This document shows, in pieces, positions 54,582 to 61,729 of a stretch of DNA of 64,000 nt (position 1 is the stretch's first letter; each line of letters starts with the position of its first letter). Both the position numbers and the translations under genes were made by a program. This DNA is from Cytophaga aurantiaca DSM 3654 (GTDB lineage Bacteria; Bacteroidota; Bacteroidia; Cytophagales; Cytophagaceae): the NCBI RefSeq assembly GCF_000379725.1, contig NZ_KB903620.1, forward strand, positions 187,177-251,176, in the 5' to 3' direction. The notes under the pieces are model-generated. The model searched no databases. It was not told the DNA's origin and saw nothing but the letters and a program-made list of their open reading frames with translations.

Positions 54582-55851
54582 GAGAACTCATGCCTTCGGT
54601 TAATTGCGAGAACTGCTTGTAATAGATCAACAATACCACACCTGCTATAAAACAGAATACGGCTAAGATGCCATATGCGTATACAACATTTGAGCCTTCC
54701 ATAAAAAATGGCAGTGTAAACATTGAAAGGAAAATCAATCTGAATACCGTATTCATTACATTAAAGAAGCTGTTCACTCTCCCTGCCAATTCATTTGGAA
54801 TCAAAGAGAATAAATATGTTACTCGAAAGATACGTGAACTCGCATTCGTAAAGCCTTTCAGGAACGCAACATTGATAAATACGATGATTGCACAGGTCAT
54901 TGAACTCAATAAGAAAATCGCGCCTGTAGCAAACGTCAATAAAACAACTGCTTTTAAAACAGGCATTTTACTAAACAATGTTTGAATAATTACGCCTGAA
55001 AATAATGCCCCTAAGCCGTACATTAACTCTGTAAGACCAAGTACCGGAGCATCTTCATGCAAGTGATTTAATACGTATGGTGTCATCAATGCAAATTGCT
55101 CGATGTATACTACTATAAAAATTGTGAATGAACAGATTCCAAACAAAGCAACAAGCTGATTGTTTTTCAAATACATATAACCCGTCTTCAAACGCTCATA
55201 CAATGAACCTTCGTCTGAAATTACCAGCTTCATATTTGGTGAATATTTAATCAATAAAATGATCAGGAACGAAACAAAGTAAGCGATCGCATCAAAAAGG
55301 AAAATTTCGTGAATCTCCCATCTTTCAATTGTTATCACAGAATTCGAGAATGGTACATGAAAGTCAGTGATGCCTTTCAGCAACATGGTACCCATGATGG
55401 CAGAGCCCATTACTGTTGATTGCCCAACGATTTCAATTAAAGATGTTATCTTTGTATAGTCTTTCGGCTCGGATAATTCCTGTGAAAAGGCGTACAGATT
55501 GGGATAATGTATCACATAACCAAACATGGTTAATGCATAAACCAATATTATTAATATATTCGTGAGTTCTCCTTCTTTAAAGCCGAGTGAGGCGATGGAT
55601 AAAATAACGATGCCTCCAACAAAGTTTGTTCCAAGGAAAACATCTTTACGATTGAAACCATCAATGATGGAGCCTGCGTAAAGCGCCCAGAATAAAGATA
55701 CTAATGTGATTACTGTTAAGCTTAAGCTAAAAAAAGAATAATCTCCTATTTTATTAAAATAATAAGGTATAGACATCATAGTGAAACCCTGAGCAAAGCT
55801 CGAAACTCCATTTGCTGTTAACAGGATCGCTAATGTTTTTTTATTTGTCAA
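54565..55851 (-). CDS. MFS transporter
   Basis: The 428-residue polytopic protein has about 12 membrane segments and an MFS-3-like loop (DGFNRKDVFLGTNFVGG) between spans 2 and 3. The substrate is unknown; the family includes drug/macrolide-type exporters. Its 3' end overlaps murF-alr by 17 bp, so they are co-transcribed and a cell-envelope export function is conceivable. It is divergent from recX. Confidence 0.85.
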   Translation of the reverse strand: MTNKKTLAILLTANGVSSFAQGFTMMSIPYYFNKIGDYSFFSLSLTVITLVSLFWALYAGSIIDGFNRKDVFLGTNFVGGIVILSIASLGFKEGELTNILIILVYALTMFGYVIHYPNLYAFSQELSEPKDYTKITSLIEIVGQSTVMGSAIMGTMLLKGITDFHVPFSNSVITIERWEIHEIFLFDAIAYFVSFLIILLIKYSPNMKLVISDEGSLYERLKTGYMYLKNNQLVALFGICSFTIFIVVYIEQFALMTPYVLNHLHEDAPVLGLTELMYGLGALFSGVIIQTLFSKMPVLKAVVLLTFATGAIFLLSSMTCAIIVFINVAFLKGFTNASSRIFRVTYLFSLIPNELAGRVNSFFNVMNTVFRLIFLSMFTLPFFMEGSNVVYAYGILAVFCFIAGVVLLIYYKQFSQLTEGMSSHDNDH

Positions 55852-55884
55852 TTATACCTAATATCTAAAGTTATCGAACACAAA

Positions 55885-56364
55885 ATGGCAACTACAAAGA
55901 CTACAAAAGTTTATACTTCATCTCAAGCATTTGTAAAAATTGCATCCTTTTGCGCATACCAAGAACGTACCCAACAAGAGGTTCGTCAAAAGTTATACGA
56001 ATATGGCATAAATTCAGATGAAGTTGAAGTAATTATTGTAAAATTAATTGAGGATAATTTTTTGAATGAAGAACGTTTTGCAAAGGCGTATGCCGGAGGG
56101 AAATTCAGGGTTAAAAAGTGGGGGCGTTTGAAAATTTCAAGAGCGCTGGAAATGAAGGAATTAAGCCCTTATTGCATCAAGTCGGGTTTAAAAGAGATCG
56201 ACGAAAACGACTATTTAGAAACAATTGCGCTCATTATAGCCAAAAAATCAACTGAAATATCTTTGAAAAATCCGTATCAAAAATCGTATAAAATTGCCAC
56301 GTATTTAATTTCAAGAGGTTTTGAGCCAGATTTGGTTTGGGACATTTTGAAAAGTAGTGATTAG
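55885..56364 (+). CDS. recX: RecX regulatory protein
   Basis: The 159-residue protein has three RecX-type helical repeats, with CAYQERTQQEVRQKLYEYG, a DNFLNEERFAKAYAGGKFRVKKWG core and a C-terminal YLISRGFEPDLVWDILK. RecX binds RecA filaments and limits RecA activity. recA is not adjacent. The stop codon TAG is the first part of CTAG element copy 4. Confidence 0.9.
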   Translation: MATTKTTKVYTSSQAFVKIASFCAYQERTQQEVRQKLYEYGINSDEVEVIIVKLIEDNFLNEERFAKAYAGGKFRVKKWGRLKISRALEMKELSPYCIKSGLKEIDENDYLETIALIIAKKSTEISLKNPYQKSYKIATYLISRGFEPDLVWDILKSSD

Positions 56365-56387
56365 CTGCTAGGTACTAGTGCCTAGAC
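56362..56387 (+). repeat. CTAG-rich dispersed element, copy 4
   Basis: TAGCTGCTAGGTACTAG, then TGCCTAGAC. Its first three bases are the recX stop. A second pair CTAGACGA/TCGTCTAG (56382-56389, 56425-56432) extends the structure. Confidence 0.7.
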
Positions 56388-56438
56388 GAGGTAATAATTT
56401 CCATCCTTACTTGATATTGATTTATCGTCTAGTCGTTT

Positions 56439-56494
56439 AAAAAACAGAAGAGTCTTTCACATTCCTATTGATGTAAAAGACTCTTCTGTTTTTT
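56439..56494. terminator. Bidirectional terminator between recX and lysC
   Basis: AAAAAACAGAAGAGTCTTT (56439-56457) and its exact complement (56476-56494) form a 19-bp stem, extended by four more pairs after one mismatch. It is framed by inverted CTAG elements (copies 4 and 5). Confidence 0.93.
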
Positions 56495-56527
56495 GTCTAG
56501 TAACTAGTACCTAGCAACTGGAAACTA
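56495..56527 (-). repeat. CTAG-rich dispersed element, copy 5
   Basis: The minus strand reads TAGTTTCCAGTTGCTAGG, then TACTAGTTACTAGAC. Its first three bases are the lysC stop codon. It is closest to copy 1 and inverted relative to copy 4. Confidence 0.75.
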
Positions 56528-57859
56528 CTTTACTGCTTCTGCATGAAAAAACAGCTTCTCATTCAATGCATTTAATGCTTCATTTTTTAAGCTGCTATTG
56601 ATAAGGATAGAGATGTTTGAAGAGCTTCCTCCATAAGAAATCATACGTACCGGAATTGTCTCCATTGCATCAAACAAACGTTTGCTGATGCCTATCTTTT
56701 CACTACCAAAACTTCCTACTACACAAATGATTGTTTGATCTTTGTCTACTTCTACAATAGAGAATTCTTTTAATTCTTTAACAATCTGATCCAGATTTTT
56801 AGCATCGTCGATCGTTAATGAAACTGCAACTTCAGAAGTTGTGATCATATCAACCGATGTTTTATAGTTTTCAAATATTTCAAACACTTTGCGCAGGAAG
56901 CCATGTGCCTGAAGCATTCTGCTTGATTTGATTTTAATTGCAGTAATATCATCCTTTGCCGCAATCGCAGTGATTTCGCGGTCTGAAGGTGTGCTGTTAA
57001 TTACAGTGCCCTTTTGTTCCGGCTGCATAGTATTTAATAAACGTACAGGCACTTTACGTACTTGTGCAGGACGGATACATGTTGGGTGCAAAATTTTTGC
57101 TCCGAAATACGCTAACTCTGCTGCTTCATCAAATGAAATTTCAGGGATCGGGAATGTGCGTTTAACAATGCGTGGATCGTTGTTGTGCATACCATCAATG
57201 TCTGTCCAGATCTGAATTTCTTCCATACGCAATGCCGCACCAATTAAGGTTGCTGTATAGTCTGAGCCCCCGCGTTTTAAATTATCAACTTCGCCATCTG
57301 AATTCAAACAAACATATCCTTGAGTAATGTATAAATGCTTGTTAGGAAATTTAACTAATTGCTCATTTAGTTTTGCTTCGATGTAATCAAGCATCGGCTC
57401 GCTATCCGCATCGGTCTTCATGAATTCCAATGCAGGCAGTAACGCAGATGAATAGCCCTGTTCAGCTAAATACTCCTGAAACAGATTTGTAGAAATAATC
57501 TCTCCTTGTGCTAGAAACAAACGCGTTTCTTTATCTCCAAAGCCAGCTTTGCCAACATAACTTTTTATTAAATCATGGTATGTTTTCACAATCGCATGAC
57601 CTTTTGATTTTCCGGCTTCAGTTGAATAAAGTTCTTCAACGAATGCTTTATATGGACCAAACAATTTTTCTATTGCTTCTTCTGCAGCTTTTGTGTCTTG
57701 CTTTGAAAGCTTATTTGATATGTCAACCAATGCATTTGTTGTACCTGAAACAGCCGACAATACAACTATTTTAGGATCCGGGCTAGAGATTAATTGCGCA
57801 ACAGAATGCATGCGCTCAGGCTTACCTACTGAAGTACCTCCGAATTTTAGAACTTTCAT
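56525..57859 (-). CDS. lysC: Aspartate kinase (monofunctional)
   Basis: The 444-residue aspartokinase starts with VLKFGGTSVG (3-12) and continues with KRGGSDYTATLIGAAL and the substrate-binding GMHNNDPRIV. Two ACT domains occupy about 310-440 (DITAIKIKSSRMLQAHGFLRKVFE; TIICVVGSFGSEKIGISKRL). It phosphorylates aspartate for lysine, threonine and methionine synthesis; ACT domains suggest feedback control. It has no fused homoserine dehydrogenase or decarboxylase. ribH lies 33 bp upstream. Confidence 0.93.
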   Translation of the reverse strand: MKVLKFGGTSVGKPERMHSVAQLISSPDPKIVVLSAVSGTTNALVDISNKLSKQDTKAAEEAIEKLFGPYKAFVEELYSTEAGKSKGHAIVKTYHDLIKSYVGKAGFGDKETRLFLAQGEIISTNLFQEYLAEQGYSSALLPALEFMKTDADSEPMLDYIEAKLNEQLVKFPNKHLYITQGYVCLNSDGEVDNLKRGGSDYTATLIGAALRMEEIQIWTDIDGMHNNDPRIVKRTFPIPEISFDEAAELAYFGAKILHPTCIRPAQVRKVPVRLLNTMQPEQKGTVINSTPSDREITAIAAKDDITAIKIKSSRMLQAHGFLRKVFEIFENYKTSVDMITTSEVAVSLTIDDAKNLDQIVKELKEFSIVEVDKDQTIICVVGSFGSEKIGISKRLFDAMETIPVRMISYGGSSSNISILINSSLKNEALNALNEKLFFHAEAVK

Positions 57860-57892
57860 TATATATTATTCTTAATTGTTTTACTTAATTTA

Positions 57893-58372
57893 TTATTTTG
57901 TCAGTGCTAGCATTTTCAATGCCGTGATAGCAGCTTCATCACCTTTGTTTCCATGCTTGCCGCCTGCTCTATCAAATGCCTGATCTTTATTGTCTGTAGT
58001 TAATACTCCAAAGATTACAGGCTTATTGTATTTCAAGTTCACTTCTGTAATACCCATGGCTACTGCCTGACAAATAAAATCGAAGTGTCTTGTTTCACCC
58101 TGAATTACGCAGCCCAAACAAATAACTGCATCAACATATTCCTTTGCTGCCAGCCATTGTGCACCTAAGCTCAATTCAAATGTCCCGGGTACATTGTTAC
58201 GAATTATATGCGTTGTCGGTATGCCATGTTTTAATAATACCTCTACTGCGCCTTCATACAATGCTTCAGTAATTTCTTCATTCCATTCAGCAACTACGAT
58301 TCCGAATTTTTTAGTAGACAGGTTGGGAATTTCTCCTGAGTAACTGCTTAAATTTTTATCTGCACTAGACAT
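57893..58372 (-). CDS. ribH: 6,7-dimethyl-8-ribityllumazine synthase
   Basis: The 159-residue protein carries FGIVVAEWNEEITEALYEGAVEVL, VPGTFELSLGAQWLA, ICLGCVIQGETRHFDFI and FGVLTTDNKDQAFDRAGG, all signatures of RibH. It makes the riboflavin precursor lumazine. Other rib genes are not adjacent. It has its own terminator-separated unit with lysC downstream by 33 bp. Confidence 0.95.
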   Translation of the reverse strand: MSSADKNLSSYSGEIPNLSTKKFGIVVAEWNEEITEALYEGAVEVLLKHGIPTTHIIRNNVPGTFELSLGAQWLAAKEYVDAVICLGCVIQGETRHFDFICQAVAMGITEVNLKYNKPVIFGVLTTDNKDQAFDRAGGKHGNKGDEAAITALKMLALTK

Positions 58373-58393
58373 ACCTTTTATTCTATATACAAC

Positions 58394-58425
58394 AAAAGGG
58401 ATAAAACGTTTGCTTTATCCCTTTT
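58394..58425 (-). terminator. Terminator after the TPR gene
   Basis: AAAAGGGATAAA (58394-58405) and TTTATCCCTTTT (58414-58425) form a 12-bp stem with an 8-nt loop. It ends the pdhA-TPR unit just before ribH. Confidence 0.85.
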
Positions 58426-58448
58426 TGACTTTCGTTTATTAAAATGAA

Positions 58449-59156
58449 TTATTCGGAAGCAGAAAGGGAAGCAGTTGCTTTTGCCTTATACTTCTTGGCA
58501 TCTGATACGTCCTGAGATTTAGGATACTCAGTAATAACTTTATCATATGTTGCTGCCGCTTCTTTCCAGTCGCTTTTCAACTCGTATGCCAATGCCAACT
58601 TCATTAAATATGATGGCGTTAATTGTTCGTTCTCTTTGTATTCAGAAGCTTTTTTATAATACGAAATCGCATTGTCGTTGTCGTTCAACTCTGTGTACGC
58701 ATCGCCAATAAGGCTCCATGCACGTGCCTGCATAATTCCTTCATTCGTATCAAACTTGTCTAAGTAATCAATTGCCTCCTGGAATTTTCCTTGCTTCAAG
58801 TAGATAACACCTGTGTAAAATGCAGCTAGCTTTCCTGCTTTTGTGTCGGAATATTCATCTGCTACTTCCTGTAATCCTTTGATTTCTTTTGCAGGAATTC
58901 CTTTTAATGCAAGTTCCAGAGAATCTTGTTCGAAGAAGAATACAGCCTGGTACATTTCTGATTGTGCTGCAGTATTGTTTTCAGATTGATTGTATTTATA
59001 GAAGGTAAATGCACCAACTAATGCTACAACAACAGCTAAACCTACTAGTGCAGGTTTTTTGTATTTTTCAATTAATTCTTCAGCAGACATATTCACTTTA
59101 GTTGTAACTACGGTTTGTGCCTTTTGAGTTGCACTTTTTTCGGTTAATTCAGCCAT
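58449..59156 (-). CDS. Membrane-anchored TPR protein (YfgM-like)
   Basis: The 235-residue protein has one membrane span at 35-54 (GLAVVVALVGAFTFYKYN) with the N-terminus inside and, for residues 60-235, TPR-like helical repeats in the periplasm (GKLAAFYTGVIYLKQGKFQEAIDYL; ARAWSLIGDAYTELNDNDNAISYYKKA; LMKLALAYELKSDWKEAAATYDKVI). The layout resembles YfgM, a SecYEG-linked periplasmic chaperone partner. It lies 27 bp after pdhA. Confidence 0.8.
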   Translation of the reverse strand: MAELTEKSATQKAQTVVTTKVNMSAEELIEKYKKPALVGLAVVVALVGAFTFYKYNQSENNTAAQSEMYQAVFFFEQDSLELALKGIPAKEIKGLQEVADEYSDTKAGKLAAFYTGVIYLKQGKFQEAIDYLDKFDTNEGIMQARAWSLIGDAYTELNDNDNAISYYKKASEYKENEQLTPSYLMKLALAYELKSDWKEAAATYDKVITEYPKSQDVSDAKKYKAKATASLSASE

Positions 59157-59183
59157 TATTGGTTTGTAAAAAGTATTCGGTAA

Positions 59184-60227
59184 TTATTCAATGATAAATG
59201 GATAATCTGTTTGCGTATACACATCTGTATAGGCTTCAGAAGCATCCGGGTATGGTGACTCTTCTGCAAATTTAACAGCTTCGTCGATGATTGCTTTTAG
59301 TTTTGCATCGATCGCTTCTAAATCTGCTTCAGTAGCGAATTTTTTAGAAAGGATCGTTTCGCGTACTTGCTGAATCGGATCTTGATTTTTGTAAGAATCC
59401 AATTCTTCTTTTGTACGGTATTTAGCAGGGTCAGACATAGAGTGACCTTTGTATCTGTATGTTCTGAACTCTAATAATGTAGGACCGCCACCGCTTCTTG
59501 CACGTGCAGCAGCTCTTGCAACAGACAAGTGAACTTCTTCTACACTCATTGCATCTACTGCTTCTGAAGGCATATCGTATGATTCACCAATTTGGTATAA
59601 TTCTGTAACGTTAGAAGTACGCTGAACAGAAGTACCCATTGCATAACCGTTGTTTTCAATTACAAAGATTACCGGGATGTTCCACAACATTGCTAAGTTA
59701 AATGTTTCGTGCAATGCACCCTGACGAACTGCACCGTCACCCATGTAGCAAATACATAGATTGTCAGTTCCTTTGTACATTTCTGCAAAAGCCAAACCAG
59801 CTCCCAATGGAATTTGCCCACCTACGATACCGTGACCACCTGCAAAATTTACTTCTTTATCAAAGATGTGCATTGAACCGCCTTTACCTCTGGAAGTACC
59901 TGTTACTTTACCATACATCTCAGCCATGATTGCTTTTGGATCTGTTCCCAAAACCAATGGTTGGCCGTGATCGCGGTAAGTTGTTATATAATGATCGCCC
60001 TTTTTTAATGCTGATACTGCTCCTGCAGCACATGCTTCCTGACCTATGTATAAGTGAAGGAAACCTTTGATCTTTTGCTGACCGTAAAGTTGTCCTGTCT
60101 TTTCTTCAAATTTTCTTACCAATTGCATTTTTTCATACCAGAATAGGTATGTTTCTTTGGTAAATGCTCCTGCGGATTCTACCTTTGTTTTAGTGTTATC
60201 CTTCGCTTTTTCTTTAACACTTGCCAT
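59184..60227 (-). CDS. pdhA: Pyruvate dehydrogenase E1 component, alpha subunit
   Basis: The 347-residue ThDP-dependent alpha subunit shows KIKGFLHLYIGQEACAAG, the ThDP motif GDGAVRQGALHETFN to IENNGYAMGTSVQR, and RYKGHSMSDPAKYR, the phosphorylation-loop-like segment. E1-beta, E2 and E3 are not adjacent. It is divergent from recF by 57 bp. Confidence 0.93.
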   Translation of the reverse strand: MASVKEKAKDNTKTKVESAGAFTKETYLFWYEKMQLVRKFEEKTGQLYGQQKIKGFLHLYIGQEACAAGAVSALKKGDHYITTYRDHGQPLVLGTDPKAIMAEMYGKVTGTSRGKGGSMHIFDKEVNFAGGHGIVGGQIPLGAGLAFAEMYKGTDNLCICYMGDGAVRQGALHETFNLAMLWNIPVIFVIENNGYAMGTSVQRTSNVTELYQIGESYDMPSEAVDAMSVEEVHLSVARAAARARSGGGPTLLEFRTYRYKGHSMSDPAKYRTKEELDSYKNQDPIQQVRETILSKKFATEADLEAIDAKLKAIIDEAVKFAEESPYPDASEAYTDVYTQTDYPFIIE

Positions 60228-60284
60228 CTCTTCTTAATTATGCTGTTTACAGTATACTTTGAAGGGCTAAAATAAACAAAATTC

Positions 60285-61400
60285 ATGTATATTGAAAAAA
60301 TAAGCCTGCTAAATTTTAAGAACTACGTGGAGTTAGAGCTCTCGTTCTCTGCGCAAATTAACTTATTGGCAGGTTTAAACGGCAGCGGGAAAACGAATTT
60401 GCTGGATGCAATTTACTGCTTGTGTTTGACTAAGAGCTTTTTAAGTACAACGGATCAACAAATGATCCATGCCAATCAAGGATATTTTTCAGCTCTGGGC
60501 TGGTTTAAAGAAAATTCTAAGGAATTTAAGCTTCAATATGATTTTGATGGAAAAAAGAAAAGCTTCACGGTCGACAAAAAATCATATACCAAAGTTTCAG
60601 AGCATATAGGCAAATTTCCGGCAATTGTTCTGACACCTCATGATACCGATCTGATCCGAAACGGTGCAGAAGATCGAAGACGTTTTTTTGATACGTTATT
60701 TTCTCAGGCAGACCCTGTTTACCTGGAAGCATTGATTCGCTATACGCATTTTATTAAACAGCGCAATGCATTGTTAAAACTTGCTGCTGAAGGTGCATTA
60801 ATCGACCGGATTTTGATGGATGCCTACGATCATAACTTATTGCAGTCGGGTAAAATTATTGCAGAAAAACGTTCGGGGTATCTTCAAAGACTCTTGCCAA
60901 TCTTTCAGGAATATTATGCCATGCTTTCCCCGGAACACGAGAACACAAACATTGAATATGAAACAAATGTGCTGGATCCGGATTTTGAAAGTGTCTACAA
61001 AAATTCGTATTCCAAAGATGTAATCCTGCAACGCACCAATAAAGGAATCCATAAAGACGATTTTAAATTTGTGATCAATTCTGAGCCCATTAAACAGTAT
61101 GGTTCTCAAGGCCAGCAGAAAACTTTTGTGATTGCATTAAAGCTAGCGCAATATGAATTGCTGAAAGAATGTACCGGACATATTCCTATATTATTGATGG
61201 ACGATATATTCGATAAATTAGATGATGTACGTATTGAAAAACTGATTTTATTAGTTCAAAAATGTGTTCATGGTCAATTATTTATCTCAGATGCCCGCCC
61301 GGATCGTTCCAGTATCTTTTTTGAAGCAAATACGAAAGATTTTCGTATGTTTATAATTGATCAGGGTAAGATCACCCAGTCAAACCAGCCGAATTCATAA
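60285..61400 (+). CDS. recF: DNA replication and repair protein RecF
   Basis: The 371-residue SMC-like ATPase has Walker A GLNGSGKT at 30-37, signature QYGSQGQQKTFVIALKLAQ and Walker B ILLMDDIFDKLD. It helps load RecA at gaps. The unit continues into a short DUF721 gene only 4 bp after it, suggesting a replication-repair role. Confidence 0.94.
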   Translation: MYIEKISLLNFKNYVELELSFSAQINLLAGLNGSGKTNLLDAIYCLCLTKSFLSTTDQQMIHANQGYFSALGWFKENSKEFKLQYDFDGKKKSFTVDKKSYTKVSEHIGKFPAIVLTPHDTDLIRNGAEDRRRFFDTLFSQADPVYLEALIRYTHFIKQRNALLKLAAEGALIDRILMDAYDHNLLQSGKIIAEKRSGYLQRLLPIFQEYYAMLSPEHENTNIEYETNVLDPDFESVYKNSYSKDVILQRTNKGIHKDDFKFVINSEPIKQYGSQGQQKTFVIALKLAQYELLKECTGHIPILLMDDIFDKLDDVRIEKLILLVQKCVHGQLFISDARPDRSSIFFEANTKDFRMFIIDQGKITQSNQPNS

Positions 61401-61404
61401 ATCT

Positions 61405-61722
61405 ATGTATAACAAGCCCGAAAGAGATTTTCGAAGGAAAAAAGACTCCCTTAGTATTGGTGACGCCATCGAACACTGGATGGACCAATTGCGGGTGCGT
61501 GGCAAATACAAAGAAACTTTTATTATTCAGAATTGGGAGAAAATCATGGGAACTCCTATTGCCAAGAGAACCACGAACTTATATATCCGTAATAAGAAGT
61601 TATATATCCATTTGTCTTCAGCACCTTTAAAAAATGAATTAAATCAGTCAAAACACAAGGTAGTTGAGTTACTTAACAAGGCGGCAGAGGATAAAGTACT
61701 AGAAGATGTTGTATTTCTATAA
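61405..61722 (+). CDS. DUF721 protein (DciA-like)
   Basis: From the ATG at 61405 (MYNKPERDFRRKKDSLSIGD) the protein has 105 residues. A DUF721/KH-like domain is marked by AIEHWMDQLRVRGKYKE, IIQNWEKIMGTPIAKRT, YIRNKKLYIHLSSAPLKNEL. DciA, the predicted ancestral loader of the replicative helicase, carries this domain, so a replication link fits the recF neighbour. A longer start at 61357 overlaps recF and is rejected. The length is short for DciA but typical of Bacteroidota versions. Confidence 0.82.
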   Translation: MYNKPERDFRRKKDSLSIGDAIEHWMDQLRVRGKYKETFIIQNWEKIMGTPIAKRTTNLYIRNKKLYIHLSSAPLKNELNQSKHKVVELLNKAAEDKVLEDVVFL

Positions 61723-61729
61723 TTCAAAA

